A stretch of DNA of 64,000 bases. It comes from an uncultured Paludibaculum sp. (GTDB lineage Bacteria; Acidobacteriota; Terriglobia; Bryobacterales; Bryobacteraceae). The translations under genes were made by a program, and so were the position numbers. The DNA is taken from the NCBI RefSeq assembly GCF_963665245.1, contig NZ_OY762267.1, positions 930,001 to 994,000 of the forward strand. The letters run 5' to 3'. Below, in pieces: positions 1 through 9,292 of the stretch; the first letter of the stretch is position 1, and every line of letters begins with the position of its first letter. The notes beneath the pieces were generated by a model. That model was not told the DNA's origin and made no database searches. It saw only the letters and a list, made by a program, of their open reading frames with translations.

Positions 1-1
1 C

Positions 2-1024
2 TGGTACAAAACCGGCACCTGGGAGGTCGATCCCACCCGCTTCCCCAACGGCTTCGTACCCATCGCGAAAGCCGCGCATGAACGCGGCGTGAAGCTCATC
101 GTCTGGTTCGAACCCGAGCGCGTCACCGACGGCACCTGGCTGCAGCAGAACCATCCGGAGTGGCTGCTGGGCCCAGCCGGAAAGGACAAGCTGCTGAACC
201 TGGGCAATCCCGAAGCCCTGCGTTGGGTGACGGAGCATGTCAGCGACCTGATTCGCACACAAGGCATCGATCTCTACCGCCAGGACTTCAACTTCGAACC
301 GCTGAAGCTGTGGCGCGGCGCCGACACCGAAGACCGCCAGGGCATCACCGAGAACAAGTACGTCGTCGGCTACCTGGCCTATCTGGATGAACTCCACCGC
401 CGGTTTCCCTCGATGCTGATGGACAACTGCGCCTCGGGCGGACGCCGCGACGACCTCGAAACCTTGCGCCGCGCCGTGCCCCTGTGGCGTAGCGACTACG
501 CCTACGATCCGGATCCGATGCAGCAGTTCACCTACGGCATGGCCCTGTGGATTCCCTACTTCGGCACCGCGTTCAACTCGCTGGACCCGTACATCTTCCG
601 CAGCCAGATGACTCCGGCACTGGGCATTGGCATGGTGGCGGAGCGCTACGACAACGGCCTTCCACGCATGAAGGCGCTGCTCGCGCAGTGGCGCCGCATA
701 TCGGAATTCTACTCAGCGGACTTCTACCCGTTGACGCCTTATGCCGTCGCGAAATCGGACTGGCTCGCCTGGCAGTTCCACAAGCCGGAATCCGGCGCGG
801 GCGCCATCCAGGCATTCCGGCGCGCGGACAATTCGTTCGAACTGGCGAAGTTCCGTCTACGCGGCTTGGAGGCCGGCGGTCGCTACAAGGTCACCGATCT
901 GGACACCGAGCAGTCCTCTGTCCACAACGGGCGCGAACTGATGGAGGCAGGCCTGCCCGTCACCATCAGCACGCGCCCAGGCTCGGTCCTGCTGGTCTAC
1001 GAGAAGCTGCCAGCCACGCGCTAA
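2..1024 (+). CDS. Alpha-galactosidase, GH36-like (C-terminal part)
   Basis: The frame is already open at the first bases of the window, so the N-terminus lies outside. What is visible is the C-terminal part of a retaining glycosidase of family GH36, which removes terminal alpha-galactosyl residues from oligosaccharides or hemicellulose side chains. The (beta/alpha)8 barrel strands are recognisable: WFEPE near the start, then DLYRQDFN, whose Asp (codon at about 284) sits where the GH36 nucleophile is found, then the glycine-rich CASGGRRD loop and LWRSD, whose Asp (codon at about 494) sits at the acid/base position. The last 90 residues look like the C-terminal beta-sandwich. It ends 14 bases before the convergent beta-helix gene. 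The family call is from motifs; exact substrate is inferred. Confidence 0.85.
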   Translation, partial: WYKTGTWEVDPTRFPNGFVPIAKAAHERGVKLIVWFEPERVTDGTWLQQNHPEWLLGPAGKDKLLNLGNPEALRWVTEHVSDLIRTQGIDLYRQDFNFEPLKLWRGADTEDRQGITENKYVVGYLAYLDELHRRFPSMLMDNCASGGRRDDLETLRRAVPLWRSDYAYDPDPMQQFTYGMALWIPYFGTAFNSLDPYIFRSQMTPALGIGMVAERYDNGLPRMKALLAQWRRISEFYSADFYPLTPYAVAKSDWLAWQFHKPESGAGAIQAFRRADNSFELAKFRLRGLEAGGRYKVTDLDTEQSSVHNGRELMEAGLPVTISTRPGSVLLVYEKLPATR

Positions 1025-1038
1025 CCCAGCACACGCCG

Positions 1039-2973
1039 TCACCAGAGTTGGATCCTGCGTTCTCCCTGACCCGGGCTCTCGAAGGGCCCGGGCGAAGGCT
1101 TGGCAGCGTTGCGCGGCTTGCCGGCAAAGTCCGCGTCCAGCACCAGGGCCGAACCGTCGGCATTCTCATAGGCGGCATTCGGAATCTTCGCCCTACCCAG
1201 CAAGCCGGTCGTCACACGCTGCGTCGCCGCACGCTCCAACTCCGGTCCGAAACGGACAACGAGATACCCGTGACCGCCCTCCTCCACGATCGCCGGCTTG
1301 GGATCAACGTTGTCGACAACTGGCTCGGATTCGCGCCCATAGGGCCGCGCTCCGCGATAGTAGACGTTCCCGCCAGCCTGCAGCGGCGCTTCCCGCGTAT
1401 CGTAAACCCAAAGCCCGTAGCCGTCGAAGCGGCGCGTCGCCACCGGACTGCCGCTCGCGGCCTGGGCGGGCTGTGGTCCGCCGATCACGATGTTGTTGTA
1501 GAAACGGTCGTCTCCGCCTTTGATATTGCTCAGTCCGGCCAATGCCGTCGAATGCGCCCGGTGGTAAGGCGTCGAGCGGTTCAGCTCCGGACTACTGCTG
1601 ATGCGGCCCGCCATCAGATTGTGTGCGTACGCCCCGCCTTCCGACCAGTCCCGCAGGCTGATGTCCGACAGCAGCACATTGTTGTCCACCACAAACGGCC
1701 CATGATCCACTTCCACGAAGATGTCATCCGTGGTGTTGTCGTAGAAGAGATTGCCGGTGACCCGCGTACCCTGGGCCATCCAGTCGAGCCACAGTCCGCG
1801 GCCGGCATTGTGGATGCGGTTGCTTCTGATTACGACGTCGATCGCCGCATGCAGCTTGATGCCGCCCATCTCCGCGCCCGTGAACTGCCGCTTGGCCCAA
1901 ACGTTGTAGATGTGGTTGTTGAGAATCTGGCTGTAAACCGCGCCCAGACTGCCGGCAATCCCCGCCTGTTCACAATTGAAGATCGTGTTGTTCCGGACAA
2001 TGTGCGAGCCGATCTTCTCGCGCGACCAGCCGATGGCCAGCGCCCGTTCACTCACCTCGTTGTAGTGAATCGCGCCGTCTTTACTGGGATCGTTCGTCCA
2101 CACGTTGTGGCCGGTCTTCCGGTCTTTGCCCAAAGTCACACACGAACACTTGGAGTCGCTGATGACGTTGTTCTCAATGATCCAGCCTCTGCTCCAGTGC
2201 GTGCCGATCAGCCCAATCTGCTCGGCCGTAGGTGCGGCCCACTGCGTGGCGGCTTGTTTCAAGTGGAATCCGCGCACGGTGATGAAGTCGCGGCCCGGCT
2301 GCGCCGGATAAAAGCAGCTATCCCGGACGTTGATCTCGACAAGTTCCTCATTGGGATTCCTGTCGTGGAAGTTCGCGTAGATGTAGGTGTTCCTGTCGTC
2401 CACTTCGGCGAACCAGGTCCACGTCGAGCCCTCACGATCCCGGCCGTCCACGGAAGCTTGCGGGTTCAACACCCGCTCCAGCAGATTCGTCTCCCACAGC
2501 GACTTCCCATTGAGGTACACCTCGCCGGTGTGGTGAGGCCGCCCTTTGTCGTTGAACCAGTCGCCGATAATCCGATCTCTATATGGGTTATAGGAACCAA
2601 AGAATTCGTTCGGGATTGTTGCCTTCCAGACACCGGGCTGAAAGACCTTCCAATCTCGAATAACGTCCGCGCCGGTGATGACAACCGTCTCGCCTGCGGC
2701 CGCCTGATAGGCGATCCGCGAGGTCTCTGAGGTGCCTCCGCGCGGCGGCGTTACTCTCTCCCGGTATGTCCCGGCATGCACCGTGATGACATCCCCAGGC
2801 TGAGCCACCGTCGCCGCGGCGGATATGGTTCTGAATGGCTTTGCTGTCGAGCCATCATTTCCATCGTTGCCCTTGATCGACACGTGATACTCCACGGCCA
2901 AGGCAACGGGCGCCACCAGAAACAGCGGCATCACCGTCTTCACCATCCGCCGCGCCCAAGTACGTCGCGTCAT
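1039..2973 (-). CDS. Exported right-handed parallel beta-helix protein
   Basis: A 644-residue protein with a typical Sec signal peptide (Arg-rich start, hydrophobic stretch to about residue 26, AxA-like end). It continues with the pattern of a pectate-lyase-like beta-helix: a GNDGNDG..KPFRTISAA opening, AGTYRERV, then repeated Asn-rich turns (ENNVISD, RNNTIFN, LNNHIYN, RSNRIHN, DNNVLLSD). These are hallmarks of polysaccharide-binding or -cleaving beta-helix proteins. A good ribosome site (GGGAGG, 8 bases upstream) supports the start at 2973. The alpha-galactosidase upstream in the window and the uronate genes downstream suggest a role in plant polysaccharide turnover. I cannot identify catalytic residues, so lyase, hydrolase or binding protein all remain possible. 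Confidence 0.75.
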   Translation of the reverse strand: MTRRTWARRMVKTVMPLFLVAPVALAVEYHVSIKGNDGNDGSTAKPFRTISAAATVAQPGDVITVHAGTYRERVTPPRGGTSETSRIAYQAAAGETVVITGADVIRDWKVFQPGVWKATIPNEFFGSYNPYRDRIIGDWFNDKGRPHHTGEVYLNGKSLWETNLLERVLNPQASVDGRDREGSTWTWFAEVDDRNTYIYANFHDRNPNEELVEINVRDSCFYPAQPGRDFITVRGFHLKQAATQWAAPTAEQIGLIGTHWSRGWIIENNVISDSKCSCVTLGKDRKTGHNVWTNDPSKDGAIHYNEVSERALAIGWSREKIGSHIVRNNTIFNCEQAGIAGSLGAVYSQILNNHIYNVWAKRQFTGAEMGGIKLHAAIDVVIRSNRIHNAGRGLWLDWMAQGTRVTGNLFYDNTTDDIFVEVDHGPFVVDNNVLLSDISLRDWSEGGAYAHNLMAGRISSSPELNRSTPYHRAHSTALAGLSNIKGGDDRFYNNIVIGGPQPAQAASGSPVATRRFDGYGLWVYDTREAPLQAGGNVYYRGARPYGRESEPVVDNVDPKPAIVEEGGHGYLVVRFGPELERAATQRVTTGLLGRAKIPNAAYENADGSALVLDADFAGKPRNAAKPSPGPFESPGQGERRIQLW

Positions 2974-3059
2974 AGACAGGCCTCCCTGTGGCAGGGCACT
3001 GTGAGCCCGTCGCGATTCTATCAGACGGGTTTAACGGAACGGCCGCTGCATCGGCGGGC

Positions 3060-4112
3060 CTACAGCATCTTGTCGAACGTGGTGATGCGCTTGTCGATGT
3101 CGTCGCGGATCTTCTCCATCACCGCCTTGCTGTTGCCTGAAATGTGCGAGTACGCGTCCCAATTGAAATCGCACACAGGAAGGGTGGCGTCCCGGGCGTC
3201 CGCCGGACGCAACGCGGTCCACCGGTTGCGCGCCGCCAACCAGCGCACCAGGATGGTGACCTCTTTCTGCTGGATGTAGTTCAAGTTCTGACCGACGTCC
3301 GCGCCACCCTGGGCACCGCCGCCAGTCGGACTGGCTGGCATTTTGCCGCCCACACGGTGCAAGCCGCCCGCAAATTGAATCGCACCGATACCCCCGCCGC
3401 CACCCAGTGGACCGGTCTGGGGCTTCTTCACTGGCACTCTCGCATAGACCGACGGGTTCGGAGCGCCGCTGTCTACGTCCAGCGCCTCCGGATGCCAGAG
3501 GATTTTGTCCCAGGTAAAGTGCTTGTCCAGTTGACTGCCGTACGGCGTCAACGATTCCGCGAAGTCCAGCAGCATCCAGTTGATGGGCCAGGCGCGCCAG
3601 TTCCGCCGCGGTTCCGCCAGAAACATCGCTCCGGCCAGCGTTGGCAACATGCCGCCATAGGCTGCCGTCGAGCCCGGGTCCGGATTGTCGAAAAGCCTCC
3701 TGAACTTCTGAGAGAACTTCTGTGATTCCTTGGTTCTGCTCAGCCCAAGATGAACAACCTGCCGCGCAATCTCTCGATAGGTGGGCGGAACACCGTCGTT
3801 CCATTCGCCGGCCGGAGGTGACCCGGCTTTGCCATCGTCGAAGACATACAATCGGCCATTGATGGCCAACCTGCGCCCGTTCCAGTTCATGAAGAACGCG
3901 CCGCCCGCGGCGGTCTGCGCCTGGATCATGCCCAACCACTGGCCGGGGGTCATTGGATCCAGAAGGAACGGTGTTTGGCGAGTCGCGCCATTACCGCCGG
4001 CCGGATCCGGCTTTGAAGCCTTGTCCATGCGCGCTTCCAGCAGATGCAACAGGTAGTGCCCGGTCACATAGCCTTTAAAACCGCCTTCGGACACATACAG
4101 GTCTTGAAGCAA
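3060..4112 (-). CDS. Hypothetical protein, possibly missing its N-terminus
   Basis: An open frame of 350 codons from a TTG; I do not recognise the family. It is rich in Trp and aromatic residues, has a Gly-rich linker (PLGGGGGIGAI, about residue 225) and no signal peptide or membrane segment. The codon use looks real along the whole length and the two overlapping frames look like shadows. The same frame stays open about 75 bases upstream of the TTG and reads like protein (LLRTVAGSTLHNWRTT) before meeting a stop, yet offers no ATG or GTG. Either the TTG with a weak GGAG is the true start, or the gene lost its 5' end. Its stop is about 87 bases upstream of the start of the beta-helix gene, so co-transcription is possible. 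Confidence 0.55.
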   Translation of the reverse strand: MLQDLYVSEGGFKGYVTGHYLLHLLEARMDKASKPDPAGGNGATRQTPFLLDPMTPGQWLGMIQAQTAAGGAFFMNWNGRRLAINGRLYVFDDGKAGSPPAGEWNDGVPPTYREIARQVVHLGLSRTKESQKFSQKFRRLFDNPDPGSTAAYGGMLPTLAGAMFLAEPRRNWRAWPINWMLLDFAESLTPYGSQLDKHFTWDKILWHPEALDVDSGAPNPSVYARVPVKKPQTGPLGGGGGIGAIQFAGGLHRVGGKMPASPTGGGAQGGADVGQNLNYIQQKEVTILVRWLAARNRWTALRPADARDATLPVCDFNWDAYSHISGNSKAVMEKIRDDIDKRITTFDKML

Positions 4113-4411
4113 GGTTGTTCTCCAGTTATGCAGAGTTGATCCGGCGACCGTGCGGAGAAGCTCCCCGACAGGATAAATATAGCTTAATCAAGATTCCTAT
4201 TCCAACGTATAGACACTCTGACTTTCGATCGATCACCAGGAAAGAGTGGTGCATTCGTGCCCCACCTCGACCCTTCGACCGCTGCAGCCGCGCCACAAGG
4301 CGGCGCCCCGATATCTGACCCGTCAGCGGCGCACCTGGCGCGGAGGCCTTTCAGCCGGCCTGACGAAACTCAGCTTGCCGCCGTCACCGGCCAACCAGCA
4401 CACTGAAATGG

Positions 4412-5158
4412 ATGCCAAGGACCGATTGGGGTTGGATGATCACCCCTGAAGAACTCAAATCGTGGATCCTCTCCCAGGACGACACTCTCCTTGTCATCAA
4501 CAAGCCCGGCCACGTCCTGTGCCATCCCTCGAAACATGGGCCCTGGTCGAGTCTCGTCGGTGCATGCCGCGAGTATCTCTCCGCTGATGTCCTGCACATG
4601 CCTTCCCGCCTGGACCGCGAGACCAGCGGACTCGTCCTGCTCGCCTGTGATCGCGAGTTGGGATCCCTGCTGCAGCGCGCCATCCAGCACGGCCAGGTGC
4701 GCAAGAGCTACCTCGCCATCCTCGAAGGCACGCTCGCCAATCCCGTGGAAGTCGATCAACCCCTCAGCGTCGCAACCGGCTCGGTGGTCCGCCTGAAACG
4801 CGCCGTCACACCGGGCGGCCAGCACGCACACACCGTCTTCGAGCCGTTGGAGCACGCCGCGGGCTACACACTGACCCGCGTTCACCCCACCACCGGACGG
4901 CTTCATCAGATCCGCGTCCACGCTGCCTCCATCGGACACCCGGTCGCCGGCGACAAACTCTACGGCCCTGATGAGACACTCTTCCTGCGCTTCATGGAGC
5001 ACGGCTTCGACGAGCACCTCCAGGCCGCCCTCCCCTTCCACCGCCACGCCCTCCACGCCGCGTCCCTGGTCTTCGAACTCGAAACCGGCCCGCTCAGCTT
5101 CCAGGCGCCCCTCGCCGCGGACATGGCGGAATTCTGGCAAAATCTCACCCCCGCTTAG
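4412..5158 (+). CDS. RluA-family pseudouridine synthase
   Basis: A 248-residue enzyme that isomerises specific uridines of rRNA or tRNA to pseudouridine in the cytoplasm. The catalytic motif of the RluA family is present as SRLDRETSG (Asp about residue 68), preceded by the INKPGHVLCHPS segment and followed by the LTRVHPTTGRLHQIRVHAASIGHPVAGDKLYG block that lines the active site. There is no S4 domain, so it is the short single-domain form. An in-frame ATG at 4436 has a better-placed GGGG stretch and may be the real start. The next gene follows after 18 bases on the same strand. The RNA target cannot be told from sequence. Confidence 0.9.
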   Translation: MPRTDWGWMITPEELKSWILSQDDTLLVINKPGHVLCHPSKHGPWSSLVGACREYLSADVLHMPSRLDRETSGLVLLACDRELGSLLQRAIQHGQVRKSYLAILEGTLANPVEVDQPLSVATGSVVRLKRAVTPGGQHAHTVFEPLEHAAGYTLTRVHPTTGRLHQIRVHAASIGHPVAGDKLYGPDETLFLRFMEHGFDEHLQAALPFHRHALHAASLVFELETGPLSFQAPLAADMAEFWQNLTPA

Positions 5159-5176
5159 CCCTCCGGAGTTTCTAGA

Positions 5177-5938
5177 ATGGAAGAGCACGTGAGTCAACTT
5201 GTGGAGTGTCTTCGCATGGAACTGCCAGCCATCGGCTCAGCCCTCACCATCCAGTACAAGAGAAATCCGACCGTCTACTCCGACCCTGCCCTCAGCCCAC
5301 GCCTCTACTTCGGCCGAGTCCTGCGGCATGAAGGAGAATGGAGCTTCGTCGCCACGCTGGGCAACTACGACAACGTGCCGCAGGAGACCTGCATCGAGTG
5401 GGCCGGCGACGACGAAGGCTGGATCGACCGCGATTTCCACCAGCCCATCGACACCGTCAACTTCGCCCCCAGCGCCGACCAGATGGCTCTCGCTGACGAA
5501 TTGGCCGCATTGCCGGAAGAGGTGCCCGTCGCGGACGGCTCGGCCCGGCCTATTGACGAGTTGCGCCTACGCTTCCTGGCTGCCGGGTTTGAGACCGGTT
5601 GGCTCAAGGACCTCGAGAAGCCCACGGTCTTCTATTCCGACGACTTCCCCGAACTCGATGCCACCGCCGCCCGCTGGCACCGCCAGGAACTGGGCCGTTT
5701 CGAGATCAGCGACGATCGTGTCTTCATCGAATGGCCCGTCGAAGGCCGTCCCGAAGAGGACTGGGGCGTCGAGTTCACACGCCAGGACGACGGCGACTTC
5801 TACTCCAAGTCAGAGGCGTTCGGCGACGAGTTCGAAGCCAGACTGGAGCATCGCGACGGCTACCACGCGCTCATCGGCCTGTGGGGCAGCGACGAATTCC
5901 TGAGTTTCTTCGGAGCCATCCTGCCCGACCCCAGGTAA
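5177..5938 (+). CDS. Hypothetical acidic protein
   Basis: A 253-residue soluble protein, rich in Asp and Glu with many Trp, which I do not recognise. It appears to contain two similar halves: both carry a short block around a Phe/Tyr-rich strand and an acidic EWAGDDEGWID / EWPVEGRPEEDWG segment (about residues 75 and 190), suggesting an internal duplication. There is no signal peptide. It lies 18 bases downstream of the pseudouridine synthase, so the two are probably co-transcribed. Its stop codon abuts the stop codon of the convergent propeller gene with no base between them. Confidence 0.7.
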   Translation: MEEHVSQLVECLRMELPAIGSALTIQYKRNPTVYSDPALSPRLYFGRVLRHEGEWSFVATLGNYDNVPQETCIEWAGDDEGWIDRDFHQPIDTVNFAPSADQMALADELAALPEEVPVADGSARPIDELRLRFLAAGFETGWLKDLEKPTVFYSDDFPELDATAARWHRQELGRFEISDDRVFIEWPVEGRPEEDWGVEFTRQDDGDFYSKSEAFGDEFEARLEHRDGYHALIGLWGSDEFLSFFGAILPDPR

Positions 5939-7138
5939 TCAGCGCAGCTCGATCAGATACATCTGCCGGCCCGTGCCGCCGTGCGCCGAATCGATCACCA
6001 CCTTGCGGCCATCGGGGCTGTATCTCGGATGTGTGTCGCAGCGCCATTCGCCCGTGTATTCCTTCGGCGACGGGAAACTACCCAGCGGCACCCGCTGCCC
6101 CGTCGCGATCTCATACAGGTACACGTTCTGATTCCGCTGCTTGTCCGGATAAGTATCGTTCAGGATGTAGCGCCCACCCGGCAGGTAGGTGCAGTGGCCA
6201 TTCACGGTCATCACGTCCGGACCGATACACTCCACCTGCTCCGTCTTGTCCTTGTACAGGTAGAATTTCTCACCCTTGGACGGATGCCAGGCCCAGGCCA
6301 GCACGTGCTGGGGATCGCGCCAGATGAAGTGCGACGTCTTGCCGTGAGGGTCGAGGATGTACAGATCCTTCCCATCTCGATTCGCCGTGAACATGCGCGT
6401 CGAAAAGCTCTTGCCCTCTTTGTCCCCACGCCACCGGTGCAGGAAGATGAACCGCGACCCATCCGTGTTGTACAGCAGGTGGTTGAACCAATGTTTGGCG
6501 CCGTTCGAATACCCGCCCGGATACGGGATGCGCGCCGCCTCGGAAAACGGGATCAGCAGTTCGCTGCGCCCAGTCTCCAGATTCATCCGCCAGATGCCGG
6601 CGTCTTCCGGCACCAGCGTATCCTTGTTCGGATCCGGCAGCCCCGCGTACCCATAGCCCGGGCGACAGTCGTTCAAGCGCCGGAAGTCGGGATACACGGC
6701 CCACTTGCCGTCCGGACTCAGCGTGTAGATCGGGGCCGGCAATGGCCGCGTCTTGCCCGTCTTCACGTTGTGGATCAGCGCCACAAAGCGTCCATCCACG
6801 CGATCGTTCCAGATCACCTCATCGCGCGACCCCGGCCGCCACTGCAGCATCGCCCCCTGCTGCCAGTTCCACGCCCGCGTCTCCCCGATCGTCTTCCACT
6901 CGTCGCCCTTCTGCGTGTCGATCACACCCAGTTGAATCACGTCGTCCGGTCGCGGAGAGCGGTGTTCGAAGTCCACGCGGTTGCTCAACACAAACCGCGA
7001 CGACGGATCGAACTGCAGCTTGTCGTAGTAGCCAAACCAATGGAATCCCGGAGCCTTGGTGATCGCCCTGATCTTGGCCGGCTCGCCCTGCAACAGGACA
7101 GCGGTCGAGGAGAGTAGAAAACTGCGTCGGTTGAGCAT
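5939..7138 (-). CDS. Tat-exported beta-propeller, oligogalacturonate-lyase-like
   Basis: A 399-residue protein starting with a twin-arginine signal (NRRSFLLSS). The rest shows WD40/PD40-like propeller blades: YTLSPDGKWAVYPD, YNTDGSRFIFLHR, CTYLPGGRYILND and HPRYSPDGRKVVID, with His residues at the loops (NGHCTY, CDTHPRY) where oligogalacturonate lyases of the Pectate_lyase22 type bind metal. That family cleaves unsaturated digalacturonate in pectin breakdown. The assignment is by analogy, and a non-catalytic TolB-like protein is the alternative. Its start overlaps the stop of the upstream dehydrogenase by one base (TGATG), so they form one operon, and the tagaturonate epimerase is divergent from it. 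Confidence 0.7.
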   Translation of the reverse strand: MLNRRSFLLSSTAVLLQGEPAKIRAITKAPGFHWFGYYDKLQFDPSSRFVLSNRVDFEHRSPRPDDVIQLGVIDTQKGDEWKTIGETRAWNWQQGAMLQWRPGSRDEVIWNDRVDGRFVALIHNVKTGKTRPLPAPIYTLSPDGKWAVYPDFRRLNDCRPGYGYAGLPDPNKDTLVPEDAGIWRMNLETGRSELLIPFSEAARIPYPGGYSNGAKHWFNHLLYNTDGSRFIFLHRWRGDKEGKSFSTRMFTANRDGKDLYILDPHGKTSHFIWRDPQHVLAWAWHPSKGEKFYLYKDKTEQVECIGPDVMTVNGHCTYLPGGRYILNDTYPDKQRNQNVYLYEIATGQRVPLGSFPSPKEYTGEWRCDTHPRYSPDGRKVVIDSAHGGTGRQMYLIELR

Positions 7139-7923
7139 CAGAAACCGACCAGCATACCTCCATCCACAGGCAGAACAACACCGTTCACAAAGCGCGCCGC
7201 CTCAGAGCACAAATACACCGCGGCCCAGCCGATGTCCTCCGGTAAGCCGAATCGGCCCAGCGGCGTCCGGTCCAGCACCTTCTGCTTCCGCGCCGGATCC
7301 CCCGCCATCGCCTTCCGCGAGATGTCCGTCTCGATGAACCCCGGAGCAATGCCGTTCACACGGATCCCTTTCGGAGACAGATCTACGGCCAGCGACCGCA
7401 CCATGCCCAGATAAGCCGACTTCGCCGTCGTGTAGGCAAACACGCGAGGCACGCCGAAGAACGAAGTCATCGAAGCCGTGAACAGGATGTTGCCTCGCCC
7501 CCGTTCCACCATGCCCGGGACCACGGCTTTCGTCAGCGTGAACGCCCCGGTCACGTGTGTGTCCAACAGTTGCCGGAACTCCGCTTCGTCCGTCTCTTCA
7601 ATCGACTTCTTGAAGTGGTTTCCGGCGTTGTTGATGAGGATCGAGACATCGCCGTAGCGAGCCTTCACGTCGGCCACCAGTTCGCCCGCGCGGCTCGTCT
7701 CCGCGATATCGTGAACGGCAAAGCCCGCCTTGGGCCCCAGTTCTTCCGCCGCCGCCTGTAGATTCTCCTTCCTGCGGCCGACAAGGACTACCTGTGCCCC
7801 CGCCGACACCATTGCGTGCGCCATCGCCCGGCCCAGACCGGTAGCGCCTCCAGTAATCAACGCGACTTCGCCTTCCAGAGAGAAAGCTTCCGCCAGAGAC
7901 ATGAACCCAGTGCTGTCTGACAT
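7138..7923 (-). CDS. Short-chain dehydrogenase/reductase, sugar-acid type
   Basis: A 261-residue classical SDR. The NAD(P)-binding TGGATGLG motif lies at residues 24-31, NNAG at 98-101, and the Ser-Tyr-Lys active site is visible with Tyr164 and Lys168 (YTTAK). The closest named relatives by pattern are gluconate 5-dehydrogenase and the KduD-type 2-dehydro-3-deoxygluconate dehydrogenase. That fits the uronate genes around it: the propeller gene follows with a one-base overlap and the tagaturonate epimerase diverges from it across only 34 bases. An alternative start at Met8 would widen that spacing. Substrate is inferred from neighbours, not from residues I can read. Confidence 0.85.
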   Translation of the reverse strand: MSDSTGFMSLAEAFSLEGEVALITGGATGLGRAMAHAMVSAGAQVVLVGRRKENLQAAAEELGPKAGFAVHDIAETSRAGELVADVKARYGDVSILINNAGNHFKKSIEETDEAEFRQLLDTHVTGAFTLTKAVVPGMVERGRGNILFTASMTSFFGVPRVFAYTTAKSAYLGMVRSLAVDLSPKGIRVNGIAPGFIETDISRKAMAGDPARKQKVLDRTPLGRFGLPEDIGWAAVYLCSEAARFVNGVVLPVDGGMLVGF

Positions 7924-7957
7924 AGAGGAGTGTTTACTGATATGTTAATTCACAGCT

Positions 7958-9187
7958 ATGGCAAATGCAGTAACACTGGCAAAATTCTCCTTCGGCATGG
8001 GCGACCGCTTCGCCCAGCAGGGCAAAGCGCAGTTGGCCGCCTGCGCGAAGGCCGCCGCTCTGGGCGCCGACATCATTCCGGTCTGGAACAAGAGCAACCG
8101 CGAACACCTGATCGTTGGTTCCAAGCCGCCCAGTGTGCGCGCCGAAGCCGACGCCGCGGTGGCCGCGCTCGGCTGGACGAAGCCCTATCACGTCGATGCC
8201 GACCACATCAATCTCGGCACCGTCGACGGCTTCCTCACCGCCAGCGATTTCTTCACGCTCGATGTCGCCGACTCCATCGGCAAGCCCGCAGAGCCCTCGG
8301 CCGTCGACGACTTCGTCCGGCGCCATGGCGACTTCGGCGGCGCCTTCGGCCTCACCGCGGACAAGGTCCGCGCGGCTGCCGGCAAATACCTCTTTGCCGC
8401 CCAGGACGCCGGCCGCATCTATCGCCACATCGAATCGGCCCGCGGCGCCGGCACCTTCGTCACCGAGGTCTCCTGTGACGAAACCGACTCGCCCCAGACG
8501 CCCGACGAGTTACTGGTGATCCTGGCCGCATTGTCCGACCAGAAGATTCCCGCCCAGACCATCGCGCCCAAATTCACCGGCCGCTTCAACAAGGGCGTCG
8601 ACTACGTTGGCGATCCCGCCCAGTTCGAGCGCGAGTACCTCGACGACATCGCGGTCATCGCACACGCCGTCAAGGAATTCGGCCTGCCCGCGAACCTCAA
8701 ACTCAGCGTTCATTCCGGCAGTGACAAGTTCTCCATCTACCCGGCCATCCGCCGCGCCATGCGTTCCACCGGCACCGGAGTCCATCTGAAGACGGCCGGC
8801 ACTACCTGGCTCGAGGAACTCATCGGCCTGGCCGAGGCCGGCGGCGAGGGTCTCGCCATGGCCAAACTCGTCTACGCCGAAGCCTTCGCCCACAGCGCCG
8901 AACTCTGCGCGCCCTACGCCGCGGTCATCGATATCGACGCAGCGAAACTCCCGTCGCCCGCAACAGTGAATGACTGGAGCGCAAGCGACTACGCCTCGGC
9001 CCTACGGCACGACCAAAGCAATCCTGCCTTCAATGTGAACCTGAGGCAGTTGCTCCACGTCGGCTACAAAGTCGCGGCCAGGTTGGGTGATCGCTACCTG
9101 CAAATGGTCTGTGATTGCGAAGAGAGCGTAGCGCGAAACGTCACCGAGAACCTCTTCGATCGCCACATCGCGCGAGTCTTCCTGTAG
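7958..9187 (+). CDS. uxaE: Tagaturonate epimerase (UxaE family)
   Basis: A 409-residue protein matching the UxaE family, which epimerises D-tagaturonate to D-fructuronate and so joins galacturonate breakdown to the glucuronate branch. Recognisable blocks are SFGMGDRFAQQGKAQL near the N-terminus, HVDADHINLGTV (about residue 73), EVSCDET and LSVHSGSDKFSIYP (about residue 252), whose His, Asp and Glu residues are likely metal ligands. No ribosome site is obvious before the ATG and the leader is very short. It is divergent from the SDR/propeller operon. Together these genes could take oligogalacturonides to 2-keto-3-deoxygluconate, but no kinase or aldolase lies in this window. Confidence 0.8.
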   Translation: MANAVTLAKFSFGMGDRFAQQGKAQLAACAKAAALGADIIPVWNKSNREHLIVGSKPPSVRAEADAAVAALGWTKPYHVDADHINLGTVDGFLTASDFFTLDVADSIGKPAEPSAVDDFVRRHGDFGGAFGLTADKVRAAAGKYLFAAQDAGRIYRHIESARGAGTFVTEVSCDETDSPQTPDELLVILAALSDQKIPAQTIAPKFTGRFNKGVDYVGDPAQFEREYLDDIAVIAHAVKEFGLPANLKLSVHSGSDKFSIYPAIRRAMRSTGTGVHLKTAGTTWLEELIGLAEAGGEGLAMAKLVYAEAFAHSAELCAPYAAVIDIDAAKLPSPATVNDWSASDYASALRHDQSNPAFNVNLRQLLHVGYKVAARLGDRYLQMVCDCEESVARNVTENLFDRHIARVFL

Positions 9188-9292
9188 TTCGCCACACGCG
9201 CCGCGCCCGGCGCGCCGCGTTCGTGAACTCGCTCATTGCGCGAACACTGAGTTTGTTACTCTCAGCAATTACCCTCGCCACCGTGGGACGTC

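Noticed and set aside
547..2730. A 727-codon open frame on the plus strand
   Set aside because: It lies across the alpha-galactosidase end and antisense to the beta-helix gene, has Arg/Pro-rich composition typical of shadow frames in GC-rich DNA, and has no ribosome site or family.
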